64,000 nucleotides of DNA from Plantago major (Eukaryota > Streptophyta > Magnoliopsida > Lamiales > Plantaginaceae), in the NCBI GenBank assembly GCA_026545765.1, contig JAIFAC010000174.1, forward strand, positions 1 to 64,000. The letters are read 5' to 3'. The translations under genes were made by a program, and so were the position numbers. Shown piece by piece: positions 23,262 to 35,535 of the stretch (its first letter is position 1; each line of letters begins with the position of its first letter). Under the pieces are notes generated by a model. The model did no database searches and was not told where the DNA came from. It was given only the letters and a program-made list of their open reading frames with translations.

Positions 23262-24862
23262 TGTTAGGAATATCTGTTTAGATTTTGATCGGCAACCTAA
23301 TGACTTATCCTAGCTCAGAAAGGTGGTTAGTAGTACTCTTGGTTCACTTGAACACTATAAAAGAGGAAAATCACTAAGTATGTTAGACTAGCAAATCTTG
23401 TATAGAATGTTAGGTCTCTGAATGTAATTTTTATATCTTTGAAGAAGACCAAGAAGAAGGCATCCGACAGGAGAGTTCAACAAATTTGAAGATTTGAAAG
23501 CGCACAAGATTGCTAGTTATAAATGAAATTGGTCTCATCAGACACCTATGTCCAGATATCTTAGAGAAACAATTGTTTCTCTATAAACAAGTTTTGCAAA
23601 AGATATCTGAGAACACAAGGTTTCTGAATGAGGAAAAGTGCCCACAGAAACCTACACTCAGATACCCTGGATAAAACTATGTTTCTGGGAAACAATGTTT
23701 CAACAGTTATCTGGAGATGTGAAGGTCTCTAGAAAGGGACATGCAATGTTTCTGAAAGCATGCATAGTTCCGTTGGCACTACAGGACAAAAATAGTACAA
23801 TGCAATAAATGTGCAGACAGAGACATCTGAACAAAAGAGGAAATCTCTGAAAAGAGACAATGTCTTCTGCAGTACTATGTTTAGATATCAATAGTTTGAA
23901 TTTGAATTGAGCCTGACAGATACTATTCAAACGGCTTCAAATTCAACTATAAATATCACCACTCAGAATGCTTGAAGTACACACTGAACACCTTGAACTT
24001 ACACACAGAACGAACTCGTTCAAGCATACAAGTCTTCAACCTACTTACTCTTTAGCTTACAGTTGCGACTAAGCTCTTGAATCCTAAGTAGCACGAAAGT
24101 TCTAAGTGTCCTGATCCTTAACAAGCATTGCTATATGTGAAGGAGTTGAATCAAAAGATCAAGTATCTGAGTTTCATTCTCCAGAACATTTAACATTGAC
24201 TTGGGTCAGTAAAGAACATATCACCACACATTGTGAAGTGTGTTAAGTGATTCTTGTTCTATAGAGTATTCCTAAATAACTGAAAAGTTAGTAAGACTAC
24301 TCACCTGACAAACCATCATAACCAACACCTTAAACGGCGTGGAGTACAGGAAGTACTTAGTTTGGAAAACTAAGGAATAACTCCAAGGTTACTGAGCATA
24401 GGAAGTACTTAGTTTGGGAAACTAAGGAACAACTCAAAGGTTTACAGTATAGGAAGTACTTGGCTGGGAGCCGGGGAATAACTCAGGGGGGAACACTTGG
24501 TTGGGAACCTAGTGTATTTAGGAATCGAGAGAAGATATTTGTAAGGTGAACTCATTTATCTGTCTTAGTCTGAGAATGACCGAAGTGGATTAGTTGAAGG
24601 ATTACGCCACCTTCAGATACCACTATAAAAGACGTGTTATTTACTTTCAGTAATTTATTTATCGTTCTGTTTATCCTGCTTAGTATTTAAACACATTATA
24701 TCCTGCTGAGCACATGCACTTATCACAGAAAAGTCTTCCGCTCTTTGAAATTAAGTATCAGATATCTTCACAGATATCTGAGAAATTATGTTTATCGACA
24801 AAAGTTGTAAAAGACTATTCACCCCCCCTAAGACTTTTCCTTTGCCGTTATCTGGACCAACA
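23262..24862 (+). repeat. 5' LTR of copia element B
   Basis: TGTTAGGAATATCTG to GGACCAACA, 1.6 kb. TATA box at 23948-23954 (CTATAAATATC), with expected transcription start near 23980. The hairpin array (24356-24515) and a short poly(C) tract (about 24822-24828) lie downstream of that start and so in the RNA leader. Confidence 0.9.
24356..24515 (+). repeat. Hairpin array in the element B 5' LTR
   Basis: Four stem-loops: CTTAGTTT-GGA-AAACTAAG (24356-24374), CTTAGTTT-GGG-AAACTAAG (24408-24426), CTTGGCT-GGG-AGCCGGG (24459-24475, two G-U pairs) and ACACTTGGTT-GGG-AACCTAGTGT (24493-24515, one mismatch). The first three sit in tandem units of 51-52 bp beginning near GGAAGTACTT. Stem bases differ between units in a pairing-preserving way (A-U replaced by G-C), while the loop stays GGA/GGG. 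This is seen in sequence; a function is not established. Confidence 0.7.
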
Positions 24863-24864
24863 AG

Positions 24865-24876
24865 TTGTATCAGAGT
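24865..24876 (+). other. Primer binding site, element B (degenerate)
   Basis: TTGTATCAGAGT, two bases after the LTR, is the counterpart of the initiator tRNA-Met site in element A. Confidence 0.8.
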
Positions 24877-24979
24877 GGGAGGTTCCCAAGCCTTGTGCAC
24901 TGAACCTAGATCCCATATAAGTGCCCACTAACTGCTTTTCACCTACACTTGATTTGTTTGTAAGTGTGTTTGCTGCAGG

Positions 24980-27460
24980 ATGTCTTTAAGTGACGCTCCA
25001 ATTCTCAAGCCAGAGAACTATGAGAAATGGAAGAACAACATGATGCTCCACCTAGAAGCCATCAGTGACGAAATGATCGAAGTAATAAAGAATGGCCCCA
25101 TAGTCATTCAACAACTCAAGAAGGTCATGGAGGTTTCTAATGGTAGAGACAGAGTTCCCACTGATGAAGAACCAAGTGGTGATTCCTCACAAACAGGTGT
25201 GTCGACCAGTGGAAGACCTATTGGTCAAGTTGTTTACGAGCCAAAGCCCAGAGAGCTCTGGACATCGGAAGATGCCAAGAGAAATCGACTGGATGGTCAG
25301 GCTCGCAATATCATCATATGTTCCACTCTAGAGCACATACGATTATAAGCCTATGGGTGCAAAAGCAAAAGTGGCTTGGTGATTGAAGAAATCTGCATGA
25401 CCTTTGAAAAACAAAGGAAAATAAGTTCGAAGTTTTGAAGCTCAAATTCCAAAACTTTAAACAAGGTCCCACATAGACTCTTGAAGAACTAGATTTCCGG
25501 TTCACAACATTGATGAGTGAAATGGCTGCACTTGGTGAAAGTGAGAGATACTCTAACTCTGAAAAGGTTAAGACTATTGTGAGAAGCTTGAATCAAAACT
25601 GGGAACATACTCAATATTTTTATTTCAACCAAGGAATGCCAAATATCACTCCAGTAGAACTCTTTTCCCACTTAGCTCATCGACTATGAAACTACTCGGA
25701 GAGAACAAATAATTCTTTGAGAAAGTTCACAATGTTGCTTTAGTAATACAAGGTATACGAAAGAAGGATACCAAAGAAATGACTGAGGAAGATGCTCTTG
25801 CTGTAAAGCAATTGAGAAAAATATGTCAGTCGGGAGATTGAGAGAGGAAAAGCCAAAGAGAAGTTGAAAAAGCATCTAGGCTCAAACTATCACAGTACAA
25901 AAATATGCAGCTGTTAAGCTCGCTGAACAAGCCGGCTCAGCAAGCATCTAGTACTGAAGAAGCATAAATCGGAAACGATATCTATTTCTATTGTTAGAAG
26001 CCTGGTCATTTTAAAAGAGACTGCCCTGTTTTCAATAAGCTAAAGACAGGTGACCAGAAAGATAGAAGAAACTTCAAGAGAGGTCAGAGAGCTATGCTCA
26101 CTGAAGAAAGGAAAAAGATTCAAATCCAACTGGATACTCTTGATATTGAGTCAGAATCTGAGGAAGAAGACTCAGATGACTCCAAACTACCTTCTCCAGA
26201 ATTATGTGGCATCACTCATGAATTCGTTGACTTTGGTTAAAAGAAAAGGGAATTATGTGGGGTTCTTGGAAATCTATCAGTTGCTCAACATTGAGCCTTG
26301 CCTAATGGTTGTGAGGTAACCAACATTACTCAATTCATAAATTATGAGAGTGATGAGGAAGAAATCGAAATTTAGAATATCTCGAAGATAACAGTCTCTA
26401 CAAAGAGAATTTCAAATGGTCCGAGCTAGAGCCGACATTTTTGAAGAAGAAAAGAATTCTCTTGTGAAGGAAAATTCACAATTACTCAAGATATCTGAGA
26501 AAAAGGATGCTCAAAATGCATTTCTCAAAGCACAAATATCTGAGACGGAGAAGTTACACAGAAAGGCAATGTATATACTCCAAAAGGAAAATAAAGATCT
26601 TCTTTCTGAAAATGAGGAACTCAAGAAGAAAGAACTATCTTTTCAATCCAATGCCAAAGCTAGTGACACTCTTATTTAAGAGATCCTTCAGAAATGGAGG
26701 ACTTGGGATGGACACAAAAACAAATAGCTCTACTACTCTGAATAAGAGTGACAAAAGAATAACATTTGTTAGTGCTCAACAAGATGGTTCTCAAATAACC
26801 TACAACATTGGTCAGAAAGCTAAGGTTGTTGACTAAGGAAAGGCAGTCGCGACCAAACCTTTGTGGGAAAAACAAGTCCAAAAGAAAACTGTTGGGAATG
26901 TTTCTGTAAAGAAACATAACACTGAAAAGTGTAATCACCCACAGTGCTATGTCTCTCAGAAAGGAAAAATTGCATGAGCAGGCAAATTTTCCAACATCAC
27001 GTTTTCTGGAAAGAAAGACGTTCCAGACTAACAAAGCTCTTGAGAAGAGAACTCGAGATAGCACAAGTGCTCGAAATGGCATTGGCTATAAAGCCGTTGA
27101 GAAACAATTAAACAGAGTATAAACAAGAGCAAAACGATGGATGAAAGCCGATTTAGCATAGAAATCATCGAAGTGGAAGAAAGAGCGAGTTCGACCACTC
27201 ACGAATGCAGGGCTAGAAGAAATCGCAAGGAAAGCTAAGTTTGCTGAAAGCGGACTCGACAATCGGCAATTATCTGAAAGAACCACGAGGAGCACCAAGG
27301 AACACACCAAGAAGGAAAATAGCTTTAAATGATGATGACCTAAAACTCCTCCTTATGTTCCAACAAGACAAAAGAATACCCCAAGGAAGTTCATTCAGAA
27401 ATGGATTCCTACAGGGAGATTCTTTAGTCCAGAAGGTTCCATTGTTGGAATGAGGGCCTA
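24980..27460 (+). pseudogene. gag region of copia element B
   Basis: It starts MSLSDAPILKPENYEKWK at 24980. The layout matches element A: Gag core, zinc-knuckle remnant near 25990-26030, acidic patch, coiled coil (about 26400-26650; LRISEKKDAQNAF-like, with ELKKKELSFQS) and basic tail with KCNHPQCY near 26930-26950. Heavily broken. Confidence 0.82.
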
Positions 27461-27479
27461 ACTCCATGTTTCCTGTTTT

Positions 27480-28850
27480 GTGCAGAACACTCTGAGGAAG
27501 AACCCGAAGTGGCATTTTGATAGTGGATGTGGAAAGCACATGACAGGAGACAAAGCAAATCTGGTTAACTACAGAAAATGTGATAAAGGACAATTTATTA
27601 GATTTGCTGGAGGAGATGAAAATCCAACCATAGGTTTTGGCAATCTGAAGCTTGGAGCTCTTACAATCTCTGAAGTACTACATGTAAAGGGATTAAAATA
27701 TAATCTCCTAAGCATGAGTCAATTGGTAGGCAAAGGGTACACTGTAAAGATCAAGTCAAAACTATGCAAATTAATTGACAATGAGTCAAAGCAGACAGTC
27801 TTGGTTGCTAGGCGAAAAGAAAATCTTTATGTTGCTAACTAGGCATCTGCCACAACTGAAGGATGTCTCATGGTGAGTCAATCTGGCCACACTAAAGAAA
27901 ACTGGCTATGGCATAAAAGAATGAGTCACTTGAACTTCAAAACTCTGAACAAGCTAGCCCAGAAAGAATTGGTGGTTGGTTTTCCCAAAATGGTATATAG
28001 AAAAGATGGTATATGCTCAACACTAAATGGAAAAACAATCAAAACATCTTTCAAGTCAAAACTAGACACTCGGTGAAAGGCCCTTTAGCAAATGTTACAT
28101 ATGGATCTTTTTGAATCCTCTGTAACTAGCTATGCAGGAAAGAAGTATGGTCTGGTTGTTGTTGATGATTACTTAACATTCACTTGGGTTGTATTTCTCA
28201 AACAAAAATCTAATGCAAGGGTTGAAATACTCAACTTGCTGAATAAGCTTAAAGTCATGAAAAATGACAAGGTATACATGTCGAGCAGACCATGATGCGA
28301 GTTTGTGAACGATTACATAAAAGAGTTTAATACGATAAGGTATACAACATCAACTATCTTGATGAGGACACCACAACAAAATGGTGTTCTTTGAAAGGAA
28401 GAATAGGACCACTAAAAGAAGTAGCAAGAACAATGCTTTGCGACATGAAATAAGTGAAATCTATTGGGTTGAAGCTGTTAACACAGCCTGCTACACTCAA
28501 AATAGATGTTTGATTAACAAACACCATGACAAAACTCCTTATGAACTTTTGATTGGTAGACCCCCTAGTATCAAACATCTAAGGGTGTTTGGTTGCAGAT
28601 GTTTTGTTCTTAACAATGGAAAAGAATACTTGAGAACATTTCAACCAAAAGCAGATGAAGGAGTATTTTTGGTTATTCTCAATAGCAAAGCCTACATAAT
28701 CTACAACAAAAGAGCATAAAGATTGAAGAATACATTCATGTAGTCTTCTCTGAAGGAAAAAAGAAAGTACCCTTGAATGAAGAACTCTCAGATAGGTTCA
28801 AAGAACTAATGATTAAAGATTCTGAAGAAGAATTGTCAAAATGAAACAAC
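27480..28850 (+). pseudogene. Protease and integrase region of copia element B
   Basis: Protease block WHFDSGCGKHMTGD at about 27510-27550. Integrase zinc-binding segment (LWHKRMSHLNFKTLNKLA) near 27905. Core start HMDLFESSVTSYAGKKYGL near 28095. C-terminal block PYELLIGRPPSIKHLRVFG near 28535. Linker sequences rich in Asp, Glu and Ser follow. Broken at several places. Confidence 0.83.
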
Positions 28851-29178
28851 TCTGTCATTCACTTAGAGGATGACTCTGATGATGAAAAGCAACCATTGCC
28901 TAGTAACAACTAGATGACTCTAAGACATGATGAAGAATTTCCTATAAGAATTCCAGAAATGGAACAGGTTACTGAGAACCTTCATGATGAAGAGGTTTCT
29001 GAGAATGAGATTGCCGAAAATCCAATCCCAGATATCTCTAACACTGAAAAAAGTGTCAGATATCTATGGCATTTCCCATGTGCCAGATATCTCAGATACT
29101 GCATAAGTTTCCTATCAAGATCATATTGGTTAACATTCAGATAAAAATAATATTGATCCTACTAGTTCAAAACCCATT

Positions 29179-30800
29179 ATGAAAGGGATAAGAAATCATC
29201 CTGCCAAGGATGTGATTGGTCCTTTAGACCAAGGAGTTAGAACTAGGAGAGCAATTGCTGACTCTCTTTATGGATGTTTCATCTCAAACATTGAACCGAA
29301 AACTATAGAAGAAGCATTGAAGGATCAAGATTGGATCTCTGGAATGCAAGAAGAGTTGGATCAATTTGAGAGAAATAAAGTCTGGAAACTGGTTCCATTT
29401 GTTGATGGAATATCTGTAATTGGAACCAAGTGGGTTATCAGAAACAAAATGAATGAGTCTGGTGAAATAACCAGAAACAAAGCAAGGTTGGTTGCCAAAG
29501 GATTCACCCAGACTGAAGGACTAGATTTTGATGAGTCATATGCTCCAGTTGCAAGATTGGATGCAATTAGACTATTTCTAGCCTTTGCAGCTCATAATGA
29601 CTTTAAAGTTTGTCAAATGGATGTCAAAAGTGCATTCCTAAACGGTGAACTTGCTGAGGAAGTCTATGTTGAACAACCACCGGGCTTTGAAGTTTCCACG
29701 AAGTAGAATGGTTTATAAGCTTGAAAGCTCTGTATGGATTGAAGCAGGCTCAAGGCATGGTATGATACATTAGCCAAATACTTGCTGGAAAGTGGCTTCA
29801 AGAAAGGAGATGCTGATAAAATACTCTTTACTTTGAACCATTAAGGGAAACAACTTTTGGTTCAAGTATATGTTGATGACATTATATTTGGATCTAAAGA
29901 CAAGCAACTTTGTGAAGACTTTGCTCAACTCATGAAAAGTAAATTTGAGATGAGCATGATGGGAGAATTAAACTACTTCCTAGGACTGCAAGTCAAACAA
30001 CTTAATGATGGAATATTCATTAGTCAAACAAAGTATGCAAAGGATATGCTCAACAAGTTTAATCTAAAGCCTTCTGAAAAGAATGCTAAGATACCTATGA
30101 GCATTGGAACCAAAATGACCTATACTGAATCTGACAAGAGTGTTGAAGAACACAAGTATAGGAAATTGATTGGGTCTTTACTGTACCTCACTGCAAGTAG
30201 ACCTGATATTCAATATGCAGTTGGAGTGTGTGCTAGATTTCAGACAAATCCAATGCAATCACACTACAACATTGCTATGAAAATATTAAGGTATGTAAAG
30301 GGTACTGTAGAAGTTGGATTGTGGTATCCAAAAGACAGTGGATTGAGTTTAGTTGGCTATTACGATCGACTATCTTTGGATCATTGCTTGATAGAAAAAT
30401 CACTTGAGAACTTGTCGATTTCTTGGTGCGATTAATATCATGGTTGACAAGAAACAAAACTCAATTGCCACATCTACCACGAATTTGAATATATTCTTTC
30501 TTGGGTCTTTGCGCTCCACAGATATTGTGGATACAACAACAACTCAAAGACTATGAGATCAATGAAGAGAAAACTCCTATTTTCTGTGACAACAGAAGTG
30601 CTATTGCCATAACTCAGAATCCTAAGTTTCATGCAAGAACAAAGCACATTGATGTTAGACACCACTTCATTAGAGATCATGTTGAAAAAGGCAAAATAGA
30701 GATACTCAAAATTGATGCGAAGACCGACTTGCGACATCTTTACAAAGCCTTTGCAAAGCGAGTTTTAACCTTAAGACATAGTCTTGGGTTAATGGAGCTA
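29179..30800 (+). pseudogene. Reverse transcriptase and RNase H region of copia element B
   Basis: RT N-terminus [21 protein letters not shown] near 29300, [21 protein letters not shown] near 29610 and active site [12 protein letters not shown] near 29870. RNase H runs from about 30330 to the HSLGLMEL-type end near 30800. Broken at several places. Confidence 0.86.
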
Positions 30801-30845
30801 TCAAAGGCGAAAAGTTCTAATCTACGAGGGAAATTGAAAGGAGAA

Positions 30846-31060
30846 AGATATACGGAGGCATCCGGATATTCAAGGCAAAAAGGTATCTGAGACGGAAACT
30901 CATATACTAAAAGAAGCTAAAAGTGTGAGTAAGACAGGAACTCAGTATGATTGAGAAGGGAAAAGAAGAGATAAGATATCTGGAACGGGAATCCAGAATA
31001 TCAAAGACAAAAAGTGAAACACATAGCAAAAAGAAATCTGAGACGGTTACTGAGATATCA
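30846..31060 (+). repeat. Inverted-repeat cluster after pol, element B
   Basis: At least four short imperfect inverted repeats of the form (G)ATATCTG-GAACGGGAA-CCAGA(A)TATC. The clearest are at 30975-31002 and 31033-31059. They are spaced roughly 35-60 nt apart, immediately after the pol end. Confidence 0.65.
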
Positions 31061-31542
31061 AAGGTTAAAGGGTAAAATGGCTATTTGAAGATTTACAGGC
31101 AGTACTCGAGATATCTAGATCACTCGATGAGAACACAAGAGAAATGTGGTACAATGAATTGATCAACTACACCTCGGTGTTTTGTATCTTTCCATTTATA
31201 TGTTAAGTTACACAGTCTACAGGCGATTACATAAGTCGAAAGGCATCCCTAGTCCTTTGCAAAGAGATGTGTTTCAGATAGCTACTCGCCAAAGTTCATT
31301 AATTGGGCACGATTACATGAAGTGATTGAGATAATTGCTGGAAAAGCAATCCCAGTCCTTGATGAAATAGGCGTTCCAGTTCAATGGCGAATTTAATCTA
31401 AGCTAAAAAGTAGTGAATTTGTAAAAATAGTTATGGCCCACTAGCATTTAATGCAAAGTAGTTTTCACCCACGACCTTCTGCACATACACAGATACATAT
31501 GCACAAAATCAATTTGTATGTATATGTCTATTGAGATTTGCG

Positions 31543-31753
31543 TTGCTATATATATAGGATTTTGGCAAAAGAATTCACTTTTGCTCAATCCAACATTTGC
31601 ACTTGCATAAAAACAGCAAAATCTCCCAAATTTTTCTCTGCAAATCCTCACTGCAAACACTGATTCCTACTTAGTTTTTCTGCAAAGAATCACTAATCTC
31701 CTACTTTAATCTCTTCTCGACTTTCAAAAAAAAAAACTTCATTATTTAAAGAG
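31543..31753 (+). promoter_or_regulatory. Candidate internal promoter and leader of the accessory gene, element B
   Basis: TATATATATA at 31547-31556 sits 198 bases before the accessory ATG (31754). A pyrimidine-rich leader without obvious long frames follows (repeated CTGCAAA phrases, then CTTTCAAAAA). Element C has the same TATA box and leader at 61229-61417. An internal promoter separate from the LTR would allow independent expression of the accessory gene. Inference from conserved layout only. Confidence 0.5.
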
Positions 31754-34700
31754 ATGGCTCCAAAACGTGCTATTACCCAGAAATCCCAAGCTACTACACC
31801 TGGTACTGCTGAAAAGCAAGCACCAGTGGTGGTCATAACAAACAATCGGTTGATTGGAGAGTTCAATCCTGATCAGTGGACTTCAAATCACATGATGATT
31901 TGGGGTGGTGCCATGATTGATGAATACCTCGTTGCTGCAATTGAAAACCAAGCTAATAGGAAGTTGATTCTTGGTATGCTTGAAAAGGCACAAATCAAGG
32001 GTTTCCTATCTGCTATCCCCAGTGAAGTTTCTTCCTTTGGATGTGTTGAATTTTACAACAATTCCGAGTTATTTCTGTGTTGATGAAGGCACTGAAATAG
32101 TGTCTATAAAAACAAAAGTTCATGGAAAGGACATCCTGTTGAACTTAACAACTTTCTGTGAGTTGTTTGAACTTCAAAATTTGGGAATGATTTTGAAATA
32201 AACACCAAGGATGATGATCTCCTTGAAGGTGTGAAGCAACTATACAGTGATGTGTGTGATCTTGAAAAATCAGATACACCCATCGACTTCAAACTTCTTG
32301 ATATCGAACCGGACATACATTGGTTCCTTTGGGATGTATTAGCATGCATTCTTCACGGATGCTTTGATGGTCTACAAGGAGGTGCCGACCGGATAAGCGA
32401 AGAACATTTGGATGATGATGTTCTTGTTGAATCAACAGAACAAAAGGCTGGAAAACCCTTTCAATTGGGGGAAGTATGCCTTTATGAAATTTGTGAAGAA
32501 AATTCAAGGCTTTGAGACTAAAATCGTCAAGGGCCTTGCTGAACCAAAAGCCACAGTAAGCTATGGACTGAAGATATGCTTCTTGTTGGAGAAGCTTGGC
32601 ATTGAGCTCGAGAGGCGGTGACATAGCCACGATAACACTCTACAAATATGAATATACAAACATGATGAAAAAGGTTACTGCATCTCAGAAAGGTTCTAAG
32701 AAATGAAAAGGTGAAGTATCGAGGATCGATTCGACCAAAAATCCCAGAACTTCACGAAAGAAGTCTGTTGGCAAATCAGAAGGCATACCAATTGTGGATG
32801 TCGACTCTCAGATATCTGCCGCCACTGCTGATGAACTCATAAATGAAGATGAACTCATCAATGCTGCAAAAGATACAACGGCTGATGAACTCATCAATGC
32901 TGCCAAGGAAAGCCTTGCTGATGAACTCATTGGTAAAACTGAGAGTAGTGGCAGGTATCAAGCCCTATCTGCAGAAACCGCAGGAATTATGGATCAATCA
33001 ATTCATAATGCTGATGAGAGCTCTGATGATGAATTGGTCATCTCTCAAGTCCTATAAAAATCAAAAAGGGCTAAGGTTGCTGAAAAAGCAACAAGTTCAA
33101 AGGATGCTGGAAGAATAGAGGTATCTGAAGAAGAACCTACACCACATGTTGCTGAACAAGCACCTATTTCAGAGGTTGCTGAGAAAGCACCCATTACTAA
33201 GGTTACTGGAGAAGCACTTAGTAAAGAGGTTGCTGAGATAGTACCTAAGTCCAAGGAATCTGGACAAGACACACTCAAGCTGGTAGAAGAAGCTTTGAGA
33301 AGTGGTGATATAGTGATGGAGGATTCTGACATTGCCTCCACACTATACAAACTATTACAAAAAGATCAGGATGAGCTGCACTTTAATTCACCTTCGGATC
33401 AATTCACATGATTCACGGATGATAATGAAGCCATGGTGAATGAATTATTATTTGACATACCGGCACATCGATTCTTTGAAGAAAATCTGTAAATGGCGGG
33501 TTCCCTGACTAAATGTGAGGGATCAAACTGAGACATCTGCTCAGAATGATCAACCAGGGGAGGCAACAGAGTTGCACACTCAGGAAAGGTCCGAAGTACC
33601 TGAAACTTCAAACAAAGAAGCTGAAAAGGAACAACAAGACCAAAGCATAGAAAGGTCACAAGTTCCAGAGACCAATCAGCCTGACACTGCTCATGTAGTT
33701 GAATGGTTTAACTCATTACTTGTGAGATCTTGTGTTTATTAATCTTGTTATCTAATAAAATTTCTTTATTCTGGTGAATTAGAAACACAACATCTAGAGG
33801 AAGCTGCAACGCTTGCCTCAGAATCTGAGAAGGAGGCTTCCATAGTCTCACCACTTAAGGAACAGGAGTCTGTCTCACAGGTGGAAAATAGTTTCTTAAG
33901 ACATAACTTTTCAGATATCTATTGTATACACTTGACTAACTAAGTGTTTGTTTCTAATAGGCTCCAACTGAGAAGATAAATGATGAGGCTGAAAAGCCTA
34001 ACTCATCAGAGAATCAACCAGAGACTCACAAAGTCTCTGAGGAACAAGTATCTGAGCCTTCTATTGAGAAGGTATCTATCTCAGATATCTATATTCTTCA
34101 CATTGTTACTCTGATCATCTTTCTAAAAACTTAACACTTTCTACTCATAGGCTCAAAGCAGTAGAAGTTCTTTGAGGAATTGCCCTCGATCCCTCGACCA
34201 ATGAAAATTGATGAGGCCACCAAGCCTTCATCACGGAAAGAATACCGAAGCGCACAAGTTTACGAGAGACAATGTCTGAGCCTCTCTTTGTGGAGGTAAT
34301 TGACATCTCAGATATTAAATTGTCTATGTGTTTCTCTCCTGATAAATTTCTCAGTGTTGTTATGTTGTATTTTATTCTCAGGTTCAAAAAGAAAGAGAGG
34401 ATGTTGAGGATCAGACTTCCAAGTCTCCTCCTCACACCAAGATATCTGAGGCACCTGGAACCTCAGTAGTCCAACCTTTTGAGCACATTCATTGCTGCAG
34501 TAACAGATACTTGACTACTCTAAAACCCAGATATCTACTAAAGTTTTGAAACTAACTCAAAACTCTCTCTTTCAGGCTCGAGCTAGTGCCTTAGTGGTCC
34601 CTGAAGATTTGAACAAGGACCTACTTCCATTCTTCAAGGCTCATACTCTGCCAAAGCATCTAAAGTGTTTCAAGAAATGGCAGAGACTCAGATGCTCTGA

Positions 34701-35346
34701 TCTGTTTGAGATCCTGAGGTCACTGATCACCCTACTAGAAGAGCAAGAGCATTTGACTTAGAGAATTATGTGCATGCAATGTTTCCAACTGAGCAATACG
34801 CATTTGCCACGTTGATGAATAAGAACTTCATAAAGGAAGTAGCACACAAGCTTATTGAAGCCTTTGAAAAGGCAGATGGTCAGACCAGAATGGAGATGGC
34901 ATTCAAGCCAATCTTGCCCAAGTCCCTACAGTGCATACCCTCTGAACAAGAGGAAGTAAATGGGCAATTGGTCACACTTCCTGAAGTGATCTATCTGGTT
35001 TCTGAAGATGAAGAGGAAACCGATGAGAATAATTTTGAAGAACCTCCTTCTGACCATCACAAGGATGATGATGACAAAAAGGATGATGATGATGCCCCTG
35101 CACCAGGGACAGGAGGGATTGCACAAAGTAATAATACCTCAGTCGCTGAAAAGTACACTGAGAGAACTTCACAAAATTCCCCTCCTCCATCTCCTTAGAA
35201 GTCTACACATCCATCTCCCCAACAAAAAGACTTTACTGAACAAGTAGTTGAGCACTTTGAGGACAACACTCAGAAAATATTGGATGCACAAGCTAGATTT
35301 GCTCAACTCAAACAATTGTTGGAGGAAGAACAACAACTAAATCTTC
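31754..35346 (+). pseudogene. Accessory gene region of copia element B, 5' and middle part
   Basis: It opens MAPKRAITQKSQATTPGTAE at 31754. The N-terminal domain has YLVAAIENQANRKLILGML, ENPFNWGKYAFMKFVKKIQGFE and VSYGLKICFLLEKLGIEL. Short tandem repeats follow (ADELINAAKES type, three copies at about 32827-32935) and then AEKAP-type 14-residue repeats (33060-33250). The exon-intron array runs from about 33695 to 34575. Next come an aspartate-rich stretch near 35050-35100 and the start of a coiled coil, cut at about 35346 by the leader/gag segment. Function unknown. Broken at several places. Confidence 0.68.
33881..34381 (+). repeat. Tandem exon-intron units in the accessory gene, element B
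   Basis: GT-AG segments at 33881-33960 (80 nt), 34072-34150 (79) and 34296-34381 (86). Blocks after the acceptors start GCTCCAACTGAGAAG, GCTCAAAGC and GTTCAAAAAG. A further unit appears to end at the acceptor 34574-34575. Several of the introns carry the phrase CTCAGATAT shortly after the donor, so exon and intron were copied as a unit. Confidence 0.6.
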
Positions 35347-35535
35347 AACTGGAGATTCCCAAGCCTTCTGCACTAAACCTAGATCCCAGATAAGTGCCCG
35401 CTAACTGCTTTTCACCTTCACTTGATTTGTTTGTTTAGTGTGATTGCTGCAGGATGTCTTTAAGTGACACTCCAATTCTCAAGCCAGAGAACTATGAGAA
35501 ATGGAAGAACAACATGATGCTCCACACAGAAGCCG
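35347..35535 (+). other. Copy of the 5' leader and gag start inside the accessory gene (rearrangement)
   Basis: From about 35352 the sequence matches the region just after the primer binding site (24884 onward; CCCAAGCCTT.., TAAGTGCCCGCTAACTGC) and continues through gag codons 1-27 (ATG at 35454). At about 35535 it rejoins accessory sequence. Compared with element A, it stands where about 1.6 kb of accessory gene (roughly 18270-19840) would be. Short identities at both joins suggest a template switch during reverse transcription or end-joining. Confidence 0.8.

Noticed and set aside
24342-24515. Possible CRISPR-like array (about 52-bp repeats in the LTR)
   Set aside because: Plant nuclear DNA; units are contiguous tandem repeats with hairpins, without spacers of unrelated sequence.
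34972-35190. His- and Met-rich frames opposite and beside the aspartate-rich tract
   Set aside because: Low-complexity GAT repeats read in other frames give His/Met runs.
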